Source of the DNA: Clostridium frigoris
GTDB taxonomy: Bacteria; Bacillota; Clostridia; Clostridiales; Clostridiaceae
Length of the DNA: 48,973 nt
Assembly (NCBI RefSeq): GCF_018861865.1
Contig: NZ_JAHLDV010000024.1
Span: 1 to 48,973, forward strand
Reading direction: 5' to 3'
The position numbers were made by a program, and so were the translations under genes. The notes under the pieces were generated by a model, which saw only the letters and a list, made by a program, of their open reading frames with translations, did no database searches and was not told where the DNA came from. This document shows, one piece after another, positions 27,662-36,135 of this stretch (position 1 is its first letter; every line of letters begins with the position of its first letter).

Positions 27662-27997
27662 ATGGAATTAATTAAGTCGGTATTTTATTTTATAGTAGCG
27701 GGAATATTTGAAATAGGAGGGGGCTACCTTATATGGATATGCTTACGAGATGGGAAAAGTCTTTGGTACGGAATTTTTGGAGGGGTAGCACTTATTGTAT
27801 ATGGTGTAATTCCAACATTGCAACCTCCAAGCGCTAATTTTGGTAGAGTATATGCAACATATGGTGGTATCTTTATTGTATTATCAATATTATGGGGCTG
27901 GAAGATAGAGAATATAATTCCTGATAAATTTGATTTGATCGGTGGTATTATAGCAGTAATCGGAGCTCTTATTATTATGTATGCTCCAAGAGGGTAA
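27662..27997 (+). CDS. YnfA family small membrane protein (UPF0060)
   Basis: 111 residues from the ATG that follows AAGGAGA. Four transmembrane helices, with the family signatures [10 protein letters not shown] near the start and YGVIPTLQP with [13 protein letters not shown] in the middle. It resembles small multidrug-resistance transporters, but its substrate is unproven. It appears monocistronic. Confidence 0.9.
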   Translation: MELIKSVFYFIVAGIFEIGGGYLIWICLRDGKSLWYGIFGGVALIVYGVIPTLQPPSANFGRVYATYGGIFIVLSILWGWKIENIIPDKFDLIGGIIAVIGALIIMYAPRG

Positions 27998-28044
27998 AAT
28001 TTAATAAAGAATAAAAATTTCTAAAAAAGAATTAGGGTTACTTC

Positions 28045-28073
28045 TTTACATATTAAACATATAATGATACTAT
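28045..28073 (+). promoter_or_regulatory. Promoter of the SAM-I/metNIQ transcript
   Basis: TTTACA, 17 bases, TACTAT; an alternative pair is TTACTT-16-TATAAT three bases apart. Confidence 0.55.
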
Positions 28074-28097
28074 AGATATAATTTAATAAATTAGTTA

Positions 28098-28280
28098 TTC
28101 TCATCAAGAGAGATAGAGGGACCGGCCCGATGACATCTCGGCAACCATCAGACAGTAAATGTCTGGATAGGTGCTAATTCCTGCGTTAAGTTAATAGTAA
28201 CTTAGCGGAAGATGAGAGAGGTGTCATTGAATATTTATACCTCTTTCATCATTAACGGTGAAAGAGGTTTTTGATTTTTT
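28098..28280 (+). ncRNA. SAM-I (S-box) riboswitch 1 with terminator
   Basis: P1 is CTCATC with GATGAG. Conserved blocks are AGAGGGACCGGCCCGATGA, CGGCAACC, GGTGCTAATTCC and GCGGAAGATGAG. A terminator follows at 28240-28280 (CCTCTTTCA with TGAAAGAGG, then T-rich). SAM binding should favour termination. Confidence 0.95.
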
Positions 28281-28302
28281 ATAAATTAAAATTTAATAAT
28301 GT

Positions 28303-28447
28303 CTTATCAAGAGAGGTGGAGGGACTGGCCCTATGAAACCCGACAACCAGTATCGAAGGATACATGGTGTTAAATCCTGCAGTATTGCTGCAAGATAAGA
28401 ATAAGTTTGGAAGTAGTGCCCAAGTTTATTCTTGGGTGCTATTTTTT
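28303..28447 (+). ncRNA. SAM-I (S-box) riboswitch 2 with terminator
   Basis: P1 is CTTATC with GATAAG. Conserved blocks are GAGGGACTGGCCCTATGAAA, CGACAACC, GGTGTTAAATCC and CAAGATAAG. The terminator at 28414-28447 is TAGTGCCCAAG with CTTGGGTGCTA followed by TTTTTT. It lies 22 bases after the first unit's T-run, giving tandem control of metNIQ. Confidence 0.95.
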
Positions 28448-28520
28448 AGAATTATAAATATCATGGCAATAATAAAATTTTAAAAATGAATTTTTAGAAA
28501 TTAAGAGGAGCGGAGATATT

Positions 28521-29516
28521 ATGATTAAGGTTAGTGGCATAAGTAAAAGTTTTTCAGATGTAAAAGTATTAAGTAATGTTTCCTTTACAGTAGATAAAGG
28601 CGATATTTACGGTGTTATTGGTCATAGTGGTGCTGGAAAATCCACTTTGCTTAGATGTTTTAATGGGCTTGAGACATATGATGAAGGCACTATTAACATA
28701 ATGGGCAAAGTGGTTAATGAATTAAGCCGTAAAGAGCTTCGTGAGTTTAGAAAAGATGTAGGAATTATATTTCAAAGTTTTAACCTTATTAACAGTAAAA
28801 ATGTTTTTGACAATATAGCATTTCCACTTGAAGTATGGGGGCATGATAAAAGCTACATTAAAGAAAGGGTAGATAGCTTAATAGATCTAGTAGGTCTTAA
28901 TGATAAAGTAAAAACAAACGTAAAGCAGTTAAGTGGAGGGCAAAAGCAAAGAGTTGGAATAGCAAGGGCACTCGCGCTTAACCCTAAAATATTACTTTGT
29001 GATGAGGCGACTTCTGCACTAGATCCTAAAACTACAAAATCTATATTACAGCTTTTAAGAGATATAAATAATAAATTCAATATAACAATCGTTGTAGTTA
29101 CTCATCAGATGGAAGTGGTAAAAGAAATTTGTAATAAATTTATTCTTCTAGAAGGTGGTAAAATTAAAAGTCACGGATTTACGGATGAATTATTTATTAA
29201 ACCAACAAAAGAGATGAAAATACTTATTGGTGAGGAAGAATTATTGCCTAGCACCGGTTATAATATTAAAATATTTTTTACAAAGGAAATTACTCAAAGC
29301 TGCTTAATAACATCTTTAGCAAGGGAACTTGATATTGATTTCTCAATAGTATGGGGAAGGCTTGAAAAATTTCGAGATAGCGTAATGGGGAGCCTTATTA
29401 TAAACACAAATGAGGAAAATAAAATGAAAATATTAAAATATTTAGATGAGAGATCTATAGAATGGGAAATTGATTTTGAATTAGAACAAGGCCAATTAAA
29501 TAAGGAGGGAGTATAA
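28521..29516 (+). CDS. metN: Methionine ABC transporter ATPase MetN
   Basis: 331 residues. Walker A GHSGAGKST, signature LSGGQKQR and Walker B ILLCDEATSALD are intact. The C-terminal 90 residues form the NIL (ACT-like) domain that binds methionine and inhibits transport when the cell is replete. It ends one base before the metI ATG. The assignment to methionine is supported by the tandem SAM-I riboswitches upstream. Confidence 0.95.
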   Translation: MIKVSGISKSFSDVKVLSNVSFTVDKGDIYGVIGHSGAGKSTLLRCFNGLETYDEGTINIMGKVVNELSRKELREFRKDVGIIFQSFNLINSKNVFDNIAFPLEVWGHDKSYIKERVDSLIDLVGLNDKVKTNVKQLSGGQKQRVGIARALALNPKILLCDEATSALDPKTTKSILQLLRDINNKFNITIVVVTHQMEVVKEICNKFILLEGGKIKSHGFTDELFIKPTKEMKILIGEEELLPSTGYNIKIFFTKEITQSCLITSLARELDIDFSIVWGRLEKFRDSVMGSLIINTNEENKMKILKYLDERSIEWEIDFELEQGQLNKEGV

Positions 29517-30173
29517 ATGACATTTGAAGAGATTTTAATACAAATTTTACTGCCTGCGCTATTAGATACGCTATATATGGTGATATTATCCACGATTTTC
29601 ACAGTTATTTTAGGGTTTATTGCAGCGGTTGGGTTAATTATAACTGGGCCTAAAGGGCTAAGACCAAATAGCTTAGTTTATAAAAGTTTAGATTTAGTAG
29701 TTAATATACTTCGTTCGTTTCCATTTATAATACTTATGATATCTATATTCCCTTTAACAAAGTTAATTGTTGGAACTACTATAGGGTCAACTGCAGCGAT
29801 AGTTCCACTAACTCTTGGAGCAGCTCCGTTTGCTGCAAGAATAATAGAATCTGCACTACTCGAGGTGGATTATGGGATTATTGAAGCAGCTAAATCTTTT
29901 GGTGCAAAAACTCATCAAATCATATTTAATGTTATGTTAAAAGAGGCACTGCCATCTATAGTTCTTGGGATTACATTAACAGTTATAAATATTATAGGAT
30001 ATTCAGCTATGGCTGGAGCAGTTGGTGGTGGAGGTCTTGGAGATGTAGCACAAAAATATGGATATTATAGATTTCAGACGGATATAATGATATATACGGT
30101 AATAATATTAATTATAATTGTGCAAGTCATACAAGCATTAGGAAATTTATTATATAGAAAAATGATTAAATAA
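29517..30173 (+). CDS. metI: Methionine ABC transporter permease MetI
   Basis: 218 residues with five transmembrane helices. The cytoplasmic EAA loop reads EAAKSFGAKTHQIIFNVMLKEALPSI, followed by the MetI segment SAMAGAVGGGGLGDVA. It begins immediately after the metN stop with AAGGAGG inside metN, so translation is coupled. Confidence 0.95.
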   Translation: MTFEEILIQILLPALLDTLYMVILSTIFTVILGFIAAVGLIITGPKGLRPNSLVYKSLDLVVNILRSFPFIILMISIFPLTKLIVGTTIGSTAAIVPLTLGAAPFAARIIESALLEVDYGIIEAAKSFGAKTHQIIFNVMLKEALPSIVLGITLTVINIIGYSAMAGAVGGGGLGDVAQKYGYYRFQTDIMIYTVIILIIIVQVIQALGNLLYRKMIK

Positions 30174-30254
30174 GATATTAATGATATTTAACATCAAATA
30201 TGATGATTGAATTATAGATTATAAGAAAAGAAAGATTAAGAGGGGGGCATTAAA

Positions 30255-31055
30255 ATGAAAAAAATATTAAGCATATTATTATCAGTAGTTGTAATTTTTA
30301 CATTAGCTGGCTGTGCTGCGAAGAAAGAGGCAGTTACAACTGATAAAAAAATTATCAAAGTGGGTGCTTCACCAATTCCTCATAAAGAGATATTAGAAGT
30401 TGTAAAACCTATACTTGCAAAAGAGGGATATACTCTTCAAATAGTTGAATTTACCGATTATGTAACACCAAATACAGCATTAGCTGAGAAACAACTTGAT
30501 GCGAATTTCTTTCAACACGTACCTTATTTGACAGAATTCAGTAAGTCAAAAGGTTTAGATCTGACTTGGGCTGTAAAGGTTCATATAGAACCAATGGCTT
30601 TATACTCTGCTAAATATAAAAAGCTTAGTGATATAAAAGAGGGAGCAAGTATCGCTATTCCAAATGATCCTACAAATGGTGCAAGAGCGCTTAGAGTGCT
30701 TGAGAAAGCAGGTCTAATAAAATTAAAAACGGGAGACCTTATTTCAAAAATTGATATTACAGAAAATAAAAAGAATTTAAAAATAACTGAATTAGAAGCA
30801 CCTCAACTTCCAAGGGTTCTAAATGATGTAGATGCAGCAGTTATAAATTCTAATTATGCAATGACAGCTAAATTAAAATTAACAGATGCGTTAGCAGTTG
30901 AAGCAAAGGACTCACCTTATGCAAATGTACTTGCTGTTAGAAACGAGGATAAAGATAAACCTTATATAAAAGCACTTTCAAAGGCTTTGACTTCTCCGGA
31001 AGTTAAGAAATTCATTTTAAGTAAATATAAAGGTGCTGTAATTCCTGCCTTTTAA
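30255..31055 (+). CDS. metQ: Methionine-binding lipoprotein MetQ
   Basis: 266 residues. A lipoprotein signal ends TLAGC at about residue 20. The NlpA/MetQ fold follows with KVGASPIPHKEILEVVKP, the conserved FFQHVPYL and IAIPNDPTNGARAL. It captures methionine outside the membrane for MetNI. It lies 81 bp after metI and before a strong terminator. Confidence 0.95.
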   Translation: MKKILSILLSVVVIFTLAGCAAKKEAVTTDKKIIKVGASPIPHKEILEVVKPILAKEGYTLQIVEFTDYVTPNTALAEKQLDANFFQHVPYLTEFSKSKGLDLTWAVKVHIEPMALYSAKYKKLSDIKEGASIAIPNDPTNGARALRVLEKAGLIKLKTGDLISKIDITENKKNLKITELEAPQLPRVLNDVDAAVINSNYAMTAKLKLTDALAVEAKDSPYANVLAVRNEDKDKPYIKALSKALTSPEVKKFILSKYKGAVIPAF

Positions 31056-31097
31056 AGGTAAAAATAAATGAATGTAATACTTTAAAAAAATAAAATC

Positions 31098-31138
31098 ACT
31101 TTGCTTTGAGCGTAAAGCTAAAAGCGAAGTTTTTTTTG
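31098..31138 (+). terminator. Terminator of metNIQ
   Basis: ACTTTGCTTT pairs with AAAGCGAAGT, followed by eight T. The following gene has its own ribosome site but no clear promoter. Confidence 0.8.
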
Positions 31139-31171
31139 TGATATTAGTACAAAGGAAAAGGAGATTTTAAT

Positions 31172-32356
31172 ATGGAAATAAGGCAATTTTGCACAAAGTA
31201 TGCAATGGATAGAGTGGGCACAAATTCGTTGAAATGGGATGCTTTAGATAAACGGTATGGTGATAAAGATTTAATACCTATGTGGGTGGCAGATATGGAA
31301 TTTAAAGCTCCAGATGTAGTAGTAAATGCAATGAAGCAAAGAATAGAACACGGTATATTCGGATATTCTTATGTGCCTGACTCCTACTATAATTCTTTCA
31401 TTAACTGGGAAAGAAACCGGCATAACTATAAAGTGGATAAAAAGTGGATACGGTTTTCAACTGGTGTAGTTGTATCTTTATACTGGTTTGTTAATGCATT
31501 TACAAAGTTTGGTGACTCAGTACTTATTATTACTCCTGTGTATTATCCGTTCCACGATGCGGTAAAAGATACAGGTAGAAAATTAATTACATCTGAATTA
31601 ATTAATACAAGTGGGGTATATACCATTGATTTTGAAGATTTCGAGAGAAATATTATAGAAAATGATGTTAAATTATTTATCCAGTGCTCTCCACATAATC
31701 CAGTTGGTAGGGTTTGGACAGAAGAAGAACTTGATAAAGTGTTATCTATATGTAAAAAATATAATGTACTTGTTGTTTCAGACGAAATACATCAAGATAT
31801 TATAATTGGAGAAAATGTGCAAATACCTGCAGCCATAGTAAGTGGGGCAAAGTATGCAGACAATATAATAACGGTTACAGCACCGTCAAAAACTTTTAAC
31901 CTAGCTGGACTATTAAATTGTAATATAATTATATCTAATAAGAAGGTAATGGCAAGATACGATGCGTATTCAAAAACCGTTAATAAAACAGAAGTTAACA
32001 TTATGGGACTAACTGCAGCAGAGGCTGCTTATAATTATGGAAAAGAGTGGCTAAACTCTCTACTTGATGTGATAAAGCATAACTACAACCATGTAAAAGA
32101 AAGACTGGGAGATAAAGCACCAAAAATAATTATTAGTCCGTTAGAAGGAACTTATCTTATTTGGATGGATTTGAGGGGGTATATAAAACCTAATGAAACC
32201 AAAGCATTTATACAGGGTAAGTGTAGACTTGCTGTTGATTATGGAGAATGGTTTGGTGAAAATTGCAAGGGATTTATTAGATTAAATATGGCTACCAATC
32301 CTAAGTATGTTGAAAAGGCTGTGGATAATATAATAAAGAATATCAATTGTTTGTAA
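31172..32356 (+). CDS. PatB/MalY-type PLP aminotransferase or C-S lyase
   Basis: 394 residues, fold-type I PLP enzyme of the MalY/PatB subfamily, most of which act as cystathionine beta-lyases. MWVADMEFKAPDVV opens the domain, FIQCSPHNPVGRVW and VVSDEIHQDI bind PLP, and TAPSKTFNLAG carries the PLP lysine. Adjacent metNIQ supports a role in sulfur amino-acid metabolism. AAAGGAG precedes the ATG. Confidence 0.9.
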   Translation: MEIRQFCTKYAMDRVGTNSLKWDALDKRYGDKDLIPMWVADMEFKAPDVVVNAMKQRIEHGIFGYSYVPDSYYNSFINWERNRHNYKVDKKWIRFSTGVVVSLYWFVNAFTKFGDSVLIITPVYYPFHDAVKDTGRKLITSELINTSGVYTIDFEDFERNIIENDVKLFIQCSPHNPVGRVWTEEELDKVLSICKKYNVLVVSDEIHQDIIIGENVQIPAAIVSGAKYADNIITVTAPSKTFNLAGLLNCNIIISNKKVMARYDAYSKTVNKTEVNIMGLTAAEAAYNYGKEWLNSLLDVIKHNYNHVKERLGDKAPKIIISPLEGTYLIWMDLRGYIKPNETKAFIQGKCRLAVDYGEWFGENCKGFIRLNMATNPKYVEKAVDNIIKNINCL

Positions 32357-32383
32357 AATGTAATGATTTAAAAGAGGAAAGTT

Positions 32384-32414
32384 ATCGTATTTATAGAATA
32401 CCTTAATATACGAT
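32384..32414. promoter_or_regulatory. Inverted repeat upstream of rubrerythrin
   Basis: ATCGTAT and ATACGAT separated by 17 bases, an operator or hairpin candidate. It does not match the PerR consensus. Confidence 0.35.
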
Positions 32415-32416
32415 TA

Positions 32417-32434
32417 TTTTCTCTTCGGAGAAAA
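32417..32434 (+). promoter_or_regulatory. UUCG hairpin abutting the rubrerythrin ribosome site
   Basis: TTTTCTC-TTCG-GAGAAAA, a 7-bp stem with a stable tetraloop, ends three bases before AAGGAGGG. It may protect or expose the start region. Confidence 0.45.
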
Positions 32435-32451
32435 ACAAGGAGGGATTTTTT

Positions 32452-33036
32452 ATGAAAACATTAAAAGGAACAGAAACTGCTCAAAATCTTATGAAATCAT
32501 TTGCGGGTGAGTCACAAGCTAGAAATAGATATACTTATTATTCATCTGTAGCAAAAAAAGAAGGGTACATACAAATATCTAATATATTTACAGAAACGGC
32601 AGCGAATGAGAAAGAGCATGCTGAAAGATTCTTTAAGTTTTTAAATAGAGATTTATGCGGAGAAGTGGTAGAAATTAATGCAACATATCCTGTAGCGCTT
32701 GGAGATACGAAGGTGAATTTATTAGCTGGGGCTAATGGAGAAAATGAAGAATGGACAGATCTTTACCCAACATTCGCAAAAGTTGCTGACAAAGAAGGTT
32801 TTCCAGAAATAGCTGTAATTTATAGGAAAATTGCTGAGGTCGAAAAACATCATGAAGAAAGATATAGACAATTACTAAGCAATGTAGAAAATAATACAGT
32901 GTTTAATAAAGAAGAAATAGTTATGTGGAAATGTGGCAATTGTGGTTATATTTTTGAGGGAAAAAGTGCTCCTAAATTATGTCCAGCATGTGCACATCCT
33001 CAAGGATATTTTGAAATATTATCAGAAAAATTCTAA
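32452..33036 (+). CDS. rbr: Rubrerythrin
   Basis: 194 residues. The four-helix di-iron domain has the helix motifs [28 protein letters not shown] and [12 protein letters not shown]-terminal rubredoxin-like domain has CGNCGY and CPACAHPQG. It reduces hydrogen peroxide in anaerobes, taking electrons from rubredoxin. It has a long upstream region with an inverted repeat and a UUCG hairpin. Confidence 0.96.
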   Translation: MKTLKGTETAQNLMKSFAGESQARNRYTYYSSVAKKEGYIQISNIFTETAANEKEHAERFFKFLNRDLCGEVVEINATYPVALGDTKVNLLAGANGENEEWTDLYPTFAKVADKEGFPEIAVIYRKIAEVEKHHEERYRQLLSNVENNTVFNKEEIVMWKCGNCGYIFEGKSAPKLCPACAHPQGYFEILSEKF

Positions 33037-33064
33037 TTATACTTTAAAAATTTAGAATAAAAAA

Positions 33065-33103
33065 AGCCCTCATTTTAATTAAATTAATTTGAGGGTTATT
33101 TTT
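33065..33103. terminator. Bidirectional terminator between rubrerythrin and EcsC
   Basis: AGCCCTCA pairs with TGAGGGTT around an inner AATTAAATT palindrome, with T runs on either strand. Confidence 0.8.
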
Positions 33104-33115
33104 AGTGTGCATAGG

Positions 33116-33835
33116 TTATTTTTTAAAAATCCTTAATCTATATGCATTAAGTGCAGTATCGTATAATTTATTCATAAGTTTATAATTAGCATATGCACCA
33201 ACAACTAATCCAATACCAGGAACAAGCTGTAACATTTTTGCCAGATCTATGTAATCTCTATATTCTTGTTGAAAAGTTTTCCAATCAAAAGAATTTACAT
33301 CCTCAGGTAAATTTTTCACGTGATTATCCCAATTTGATACTTGGGTGTAAATTTCAATTCTTCTTTTATCACTTGAAAAAGCTAATTGAAAAACATATAG
33401 AATATATAATCTTTCTTTATAATCTTGAACATCGAAACCATATATACTAGCTATTTCATACAAAAATTTGATTTTTAAACTTAGAAGAATAGGGAAGTCT
33501 GCAAGGCCGACTAAAAGTCCGGCACCACCAGTGCCAGCACCGCTTACAGTTGCAGCCTTTCTATAAAAATCAATACTACTTTGGGCCATTGCTTCACGGT
33601 CTTCAAGGGAGGTATTAGTAATTGGCGATTTCGCCGTATATTCAGAGCCTGTGAGTACAAGTTTTGTCATATTTTCAATTGAACTATTAATAAGATCTTG
33701 AATTTTATCAGGAAGTAAGTTATTCATCTTATTTTGTATACCCTTAGCAAAATCGCTTGAAAAAGAAGGTTCCTTTTTCATCTTTTCTTGCCATAAAAAC
33801 ATTTCTTTTAGTGAGTTTTCTTCATAATTATTCAT
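33116..33835 (-). CDS. EcsC family protein
   Basis: 239 residues. It has the EcsC-domain pattern: an amphipathic N-terminal part, the hydrophobic glycine-rich segment GAGTGGAGLLVGLADFPILL, the YDVQDYKERLYILYVFQLA-like middle (here FDVQDYKERL) and a second hydrophobic LVPGIGLVVGAYANYKL near the end. EcsC itself is of unclear function in the Ecs ABC locus of Bacillus; this copy is not next to EcsAB. AAGGAGG precedes the ATG. Confidence 0.85.
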   Translation of the reverse strand: MNNYEENSLKEMFLWQEKMKKEPSFSSDFAKGIQNKMNNLLPDKIQDLINSSIENMTKLVLTGSEYTAKSPITNTSLEDREAMAQSSIDFYRKAATVSGAGTGGAGLLVGLADFPILLSLKIKFLYEIASIYGFDVQDYKERLYILYVFQLAFSSDKRRIEIYTQVSNWDNHVKNLPEDVNSFDWKTFQQEYRDYIDLAKMLQLVPGIGLVVGAYANYKLMNKLYDTALNAYRLRIFKK

Positions 33836-34053
33836 AATTGCCTCCTTATAAAATTAATATTAGGATGTAATTCTAATTTGTCGCCTTATATAATTATAAT
33901 TATTTTAGAGGCAATATTCAATTAATTATTTAAAAAATAAGAGTTAGTGCATTAAATAAGTTTGTAACTAAATTATCAACTTCTATTAATACTATTGTTA
34001 AATTAGATTATGTTTGCTAAAATAGACTTGTTAAGATATTTCAATATTGACCC

Positions 34054-34076
34054 AGTGGGATTTTTTAGTGCCCACT
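34054..34076. promoter_or_regulatory. Inverted repeat AGTGGG-N11-CCCACT upstream of the FeS-scaffold/GGGtGRT pair
   Basis: Six-base arms lie 50 bp before the first gene and directly after a TTGACC. It is a candidate operator, or a short hairpin in the leader. Confidence 0.4.
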
Positions 34077-34126
34077 AATTATAAAGTTTATTAAATTACC
34101 ATCTACATAAGGAAGGAGATAATATT

Positions 34127-34819
34127 ATGATTTATTCATCAGAAGTTTCAGAAATGATTTGTGTTGCTAAAGGACCTAATCATGGTTCAGCACCAATTCC
34201 TGAAGAAGGAAAATGGGTACAAAGTAAAGAAATTAAAGACATCTCAGGTTTAACACACGGAATTGGTTGGTGTGCTCCTCAACAAGGTGCCTGTAAGCTA
34301 ACATTAAACGTAAAAGACGGAATAATACAAGAAGCATTAGTTGAGGTAATAGGATGCTCAGGTAGTACTCATTCAGCTGCAATGGCATCTGAAATACTTC
34401 CAGGAAAAACTATTTTAGAAGCATTAAATACAGATTTAGTATGCGATGCAATAAATACAGCTATGAGAGAATTATTCCTTCAAATAGTATACGGAAGAAC
34501 TCAAACTGCATTCTCAGAAGGTGGACTACCTATCGGTGCTGGACTTGAAGACTTAGGCAAAGGCCTTAGAAGTCAAGTTGGTACTATGTATGGAACACTT
34601 GCTAAGGGACCAAGATACCTAGAAATGGCTGAAGGATATGTATCTAATATTGCACTTGATAAAAATAGTGAAATAATTGGTTATAAATTCGTTCAACTTG
34701 GAAAAATGATGGATATGGTTAAAAAGGGTATGGATGCTAACGAAGCTATGGAAAAAGCTACTGGAACTTACGGTAGATTTGACGAAGCAGTAACAGTAAT
34801 CGACCCAAGACAAAAATAA
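34127..34819 (+). CDS. Iron-sulfur cluster assembly scaffold-like protein, partner of GGGtGRT
   Basis: 230 residues. The middle resembles NifU/IscU-type scaffolds: GWCAPQQGACKLTLNVKDG and VIGCSGSTHSAAMASEI supply three Cys in scaffold-like positions. The flanks are unlike classical NifU. In databases this family is named an FeS cluster assembly scaffold found next to GGGtGRT genes, but its real role is not established. It is followed 22 bp later by the GGGtGRT gene with GGAGG sites for both, so the two form an operon. Codon choice is even and regular, as in well-expressed genes. Confidence 0.75.
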   Translation: MIYSSEVSEMICVAKGPNHGSAPIPEEGKWVQSKEIKDISGLTHGIGWCAPQQGACKLTLNVKDGIIQEALVEVIGCSGSTHSAAMASEILPGKTILEALNTDLVCDAINTAMRELFLQIVYGRTQTAFSEGGLPIGAGLEDLGKGLRSQVGTMYGTLAKGPRYLEMAEGYVSNIALDKNSEIIGYKFVQLGKMMDMVKKGMDANEAMEKATGTYGRFDEAVTVIDPRQK

Positions 34820-34841
34820 TATAAAAAGGAGGAATAATAAA

Positions 34842-35843
34842 ATGGCTTTATTTGAGAGTTATGAAAGAAGAATAGATCAGATACTACCCGTATTAAAAAA
34901 ACACGGAATAAATTCACTAGAAGAAGCAAGAAAAATATGTGAAGATAAAGGTATTGATGTTTTTGGAATAGTTAAAGGAATTCAACCAATAGCATTTGAA
35001 AATGCTTGTTGGGCATATTCTGTAGGAGCAGCTATTGCAATTAAAAATGGTTGTACTAAGGCTGCAGATGCTGCAGTTTATATAGGCGAAGGACTTCAAT
35101 CATTTTGTATACCAGGTTCTGTTGCAGATGATAGAAAAGTTGGAACTGGTCATGGTAACTTAGCAGCTATGCTACTAAGAGAAGAGACTAAATGTTTTGC
35201 ATTCCTAGCTGGACATGAATCATTTGCAGCTGCTGAAGGTGCAATTGGTCTTGCAAGAGCTGCTAATAAAGTAAGAACTAAACCATTGAAAGTAATATTA
35301 AACGGTCTTGGAAAAGATGCAGCTTATATAATTTCAAGAGTTAATGGATTTACTTATGTTCAAACAAAATTTGATTACTATACTAGTGAATTAAAAGTAG
35401 TTAAAGAAACAGCTTATTCTGATGGAGAAAAAGCTAAAGTTAGATGTTATGGCGCAGATGATGTACGTGAAGGCGTTGCAATAATGCATTCAGAAGACGT
35501 AGATGTATCAATCACAGGAAATTCTACAAACCCAACAAGATTCCAACATCCAGTTGCTGGAACTTATAAGAAAGAAAGATTAGAAGCAGGTAAGAAATAC
35601 TTCTCAGTAGCATCAGGTGGTGGTACAGGAAGAACACTTCACCCAGATAATATGGGAGCAGGTCCAGCTTCATACGGAATGACTGATACTATGGGAAGAA
35701 TGCATTCAGATGCACAATTCGCAGGTTCTTCATCTGTTCCAGCTCATGTTGAAATGATGGGATTAATAGGAATGGGAAATAATCCTATGGTTGGTGCTTC
35801 AGTTGCAGTTGCAGTTGCAGTACAAGAAGCAATGAGCAAATAA
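34842..35843 (+). CDS. GGGtGRT protein
   Basis: 333 residues. It carries the family-naming motif GGGTGRTLHPDNMG near residue 260, with other glycine-rich stretches (GEGLQSFCIPGSVADDRKVG, GTGHGNLAAMLL). The protein is cytoplasmic, with no membrane helices or signal. The family is widespread in anaerobic bacteria and archaea, always near the scaffold-like protein, and has no assigned reaction. I infer a metal-cluster or cofactor role only from the neighbour. A strong terminator follows. Confidence 0.85.
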   Translation: MALFESYERRIDQILPVLKKHGINSLEEARKICEDKGIDVFGIVKGIQPIAFENACWAYSVGAAIAIKNGCTKAADAAVYIGEGLQSFCIPGSVADDRKVGTGHGNLAAMLLREETKCFAFLAGHESFAAAEGAIGLARAANKVRTKPLKVILNGLGKDAAYIISRVNGFTYVQTKFDYYTSELKVVKETAYSDGEKAKVRCYGADDVREGVAIMHSEDVDVSITGNSTNPTRFQHPVAGTYKKERLEAGKKYFSVASGGGTGRTLHPDNMGAGPASYGMTDTMGRMHSDAQFAGSSSVPAHVEMMGLIGMGNNPMVGASVAVAVAVQEAMSK

Positions 35844-35929
35844 ATTTTTTATTGAATGTTAATAAAAAAGTCCCTCATCTTGGTTTCTTATGTTCACAGA
35901 AAAGCTTAGGTTAAACTAGATAGGGACAA

Positions 35930-35973
35930 GCCTCACATTAAGTCATAATAGGCTAAATGTGAGGCTTTTTTTT
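35930..35973 (+). terminator. Terminator of the GGGtGRT operon
   Basis: GCCTCACATT pairs with AATGTGAGGC, then eight T. Just before it, 35868-35927 can form another imperfect hairpin (GTCCCT with AGGGAC). Confidence 0.9.
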
Positions 35974-36068
35974 ATTTGTGTAAGCGATCAAAGAAACTTA
36001 TTATTTTAAATATTATAAACATATATATGTAATAATAAAAATTGACCAAAAGTGGGTTTTAAATCTTG

Positions 36069-36097
36069 TTTACGATTTGTTAACATTATGATATAGT
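36069..36097 (+). promoter_or_regulatory. Promoter of the sortase operon
   Basis: TTTACG, 17 bases, TATAGT, about 40 bp before the surface-protein gene. Confidence 0.55.
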
Positions 36098-36135
36098 TTT
36101 ACAGCTATGAAAAATATTATACGGAGGTAGATGAT

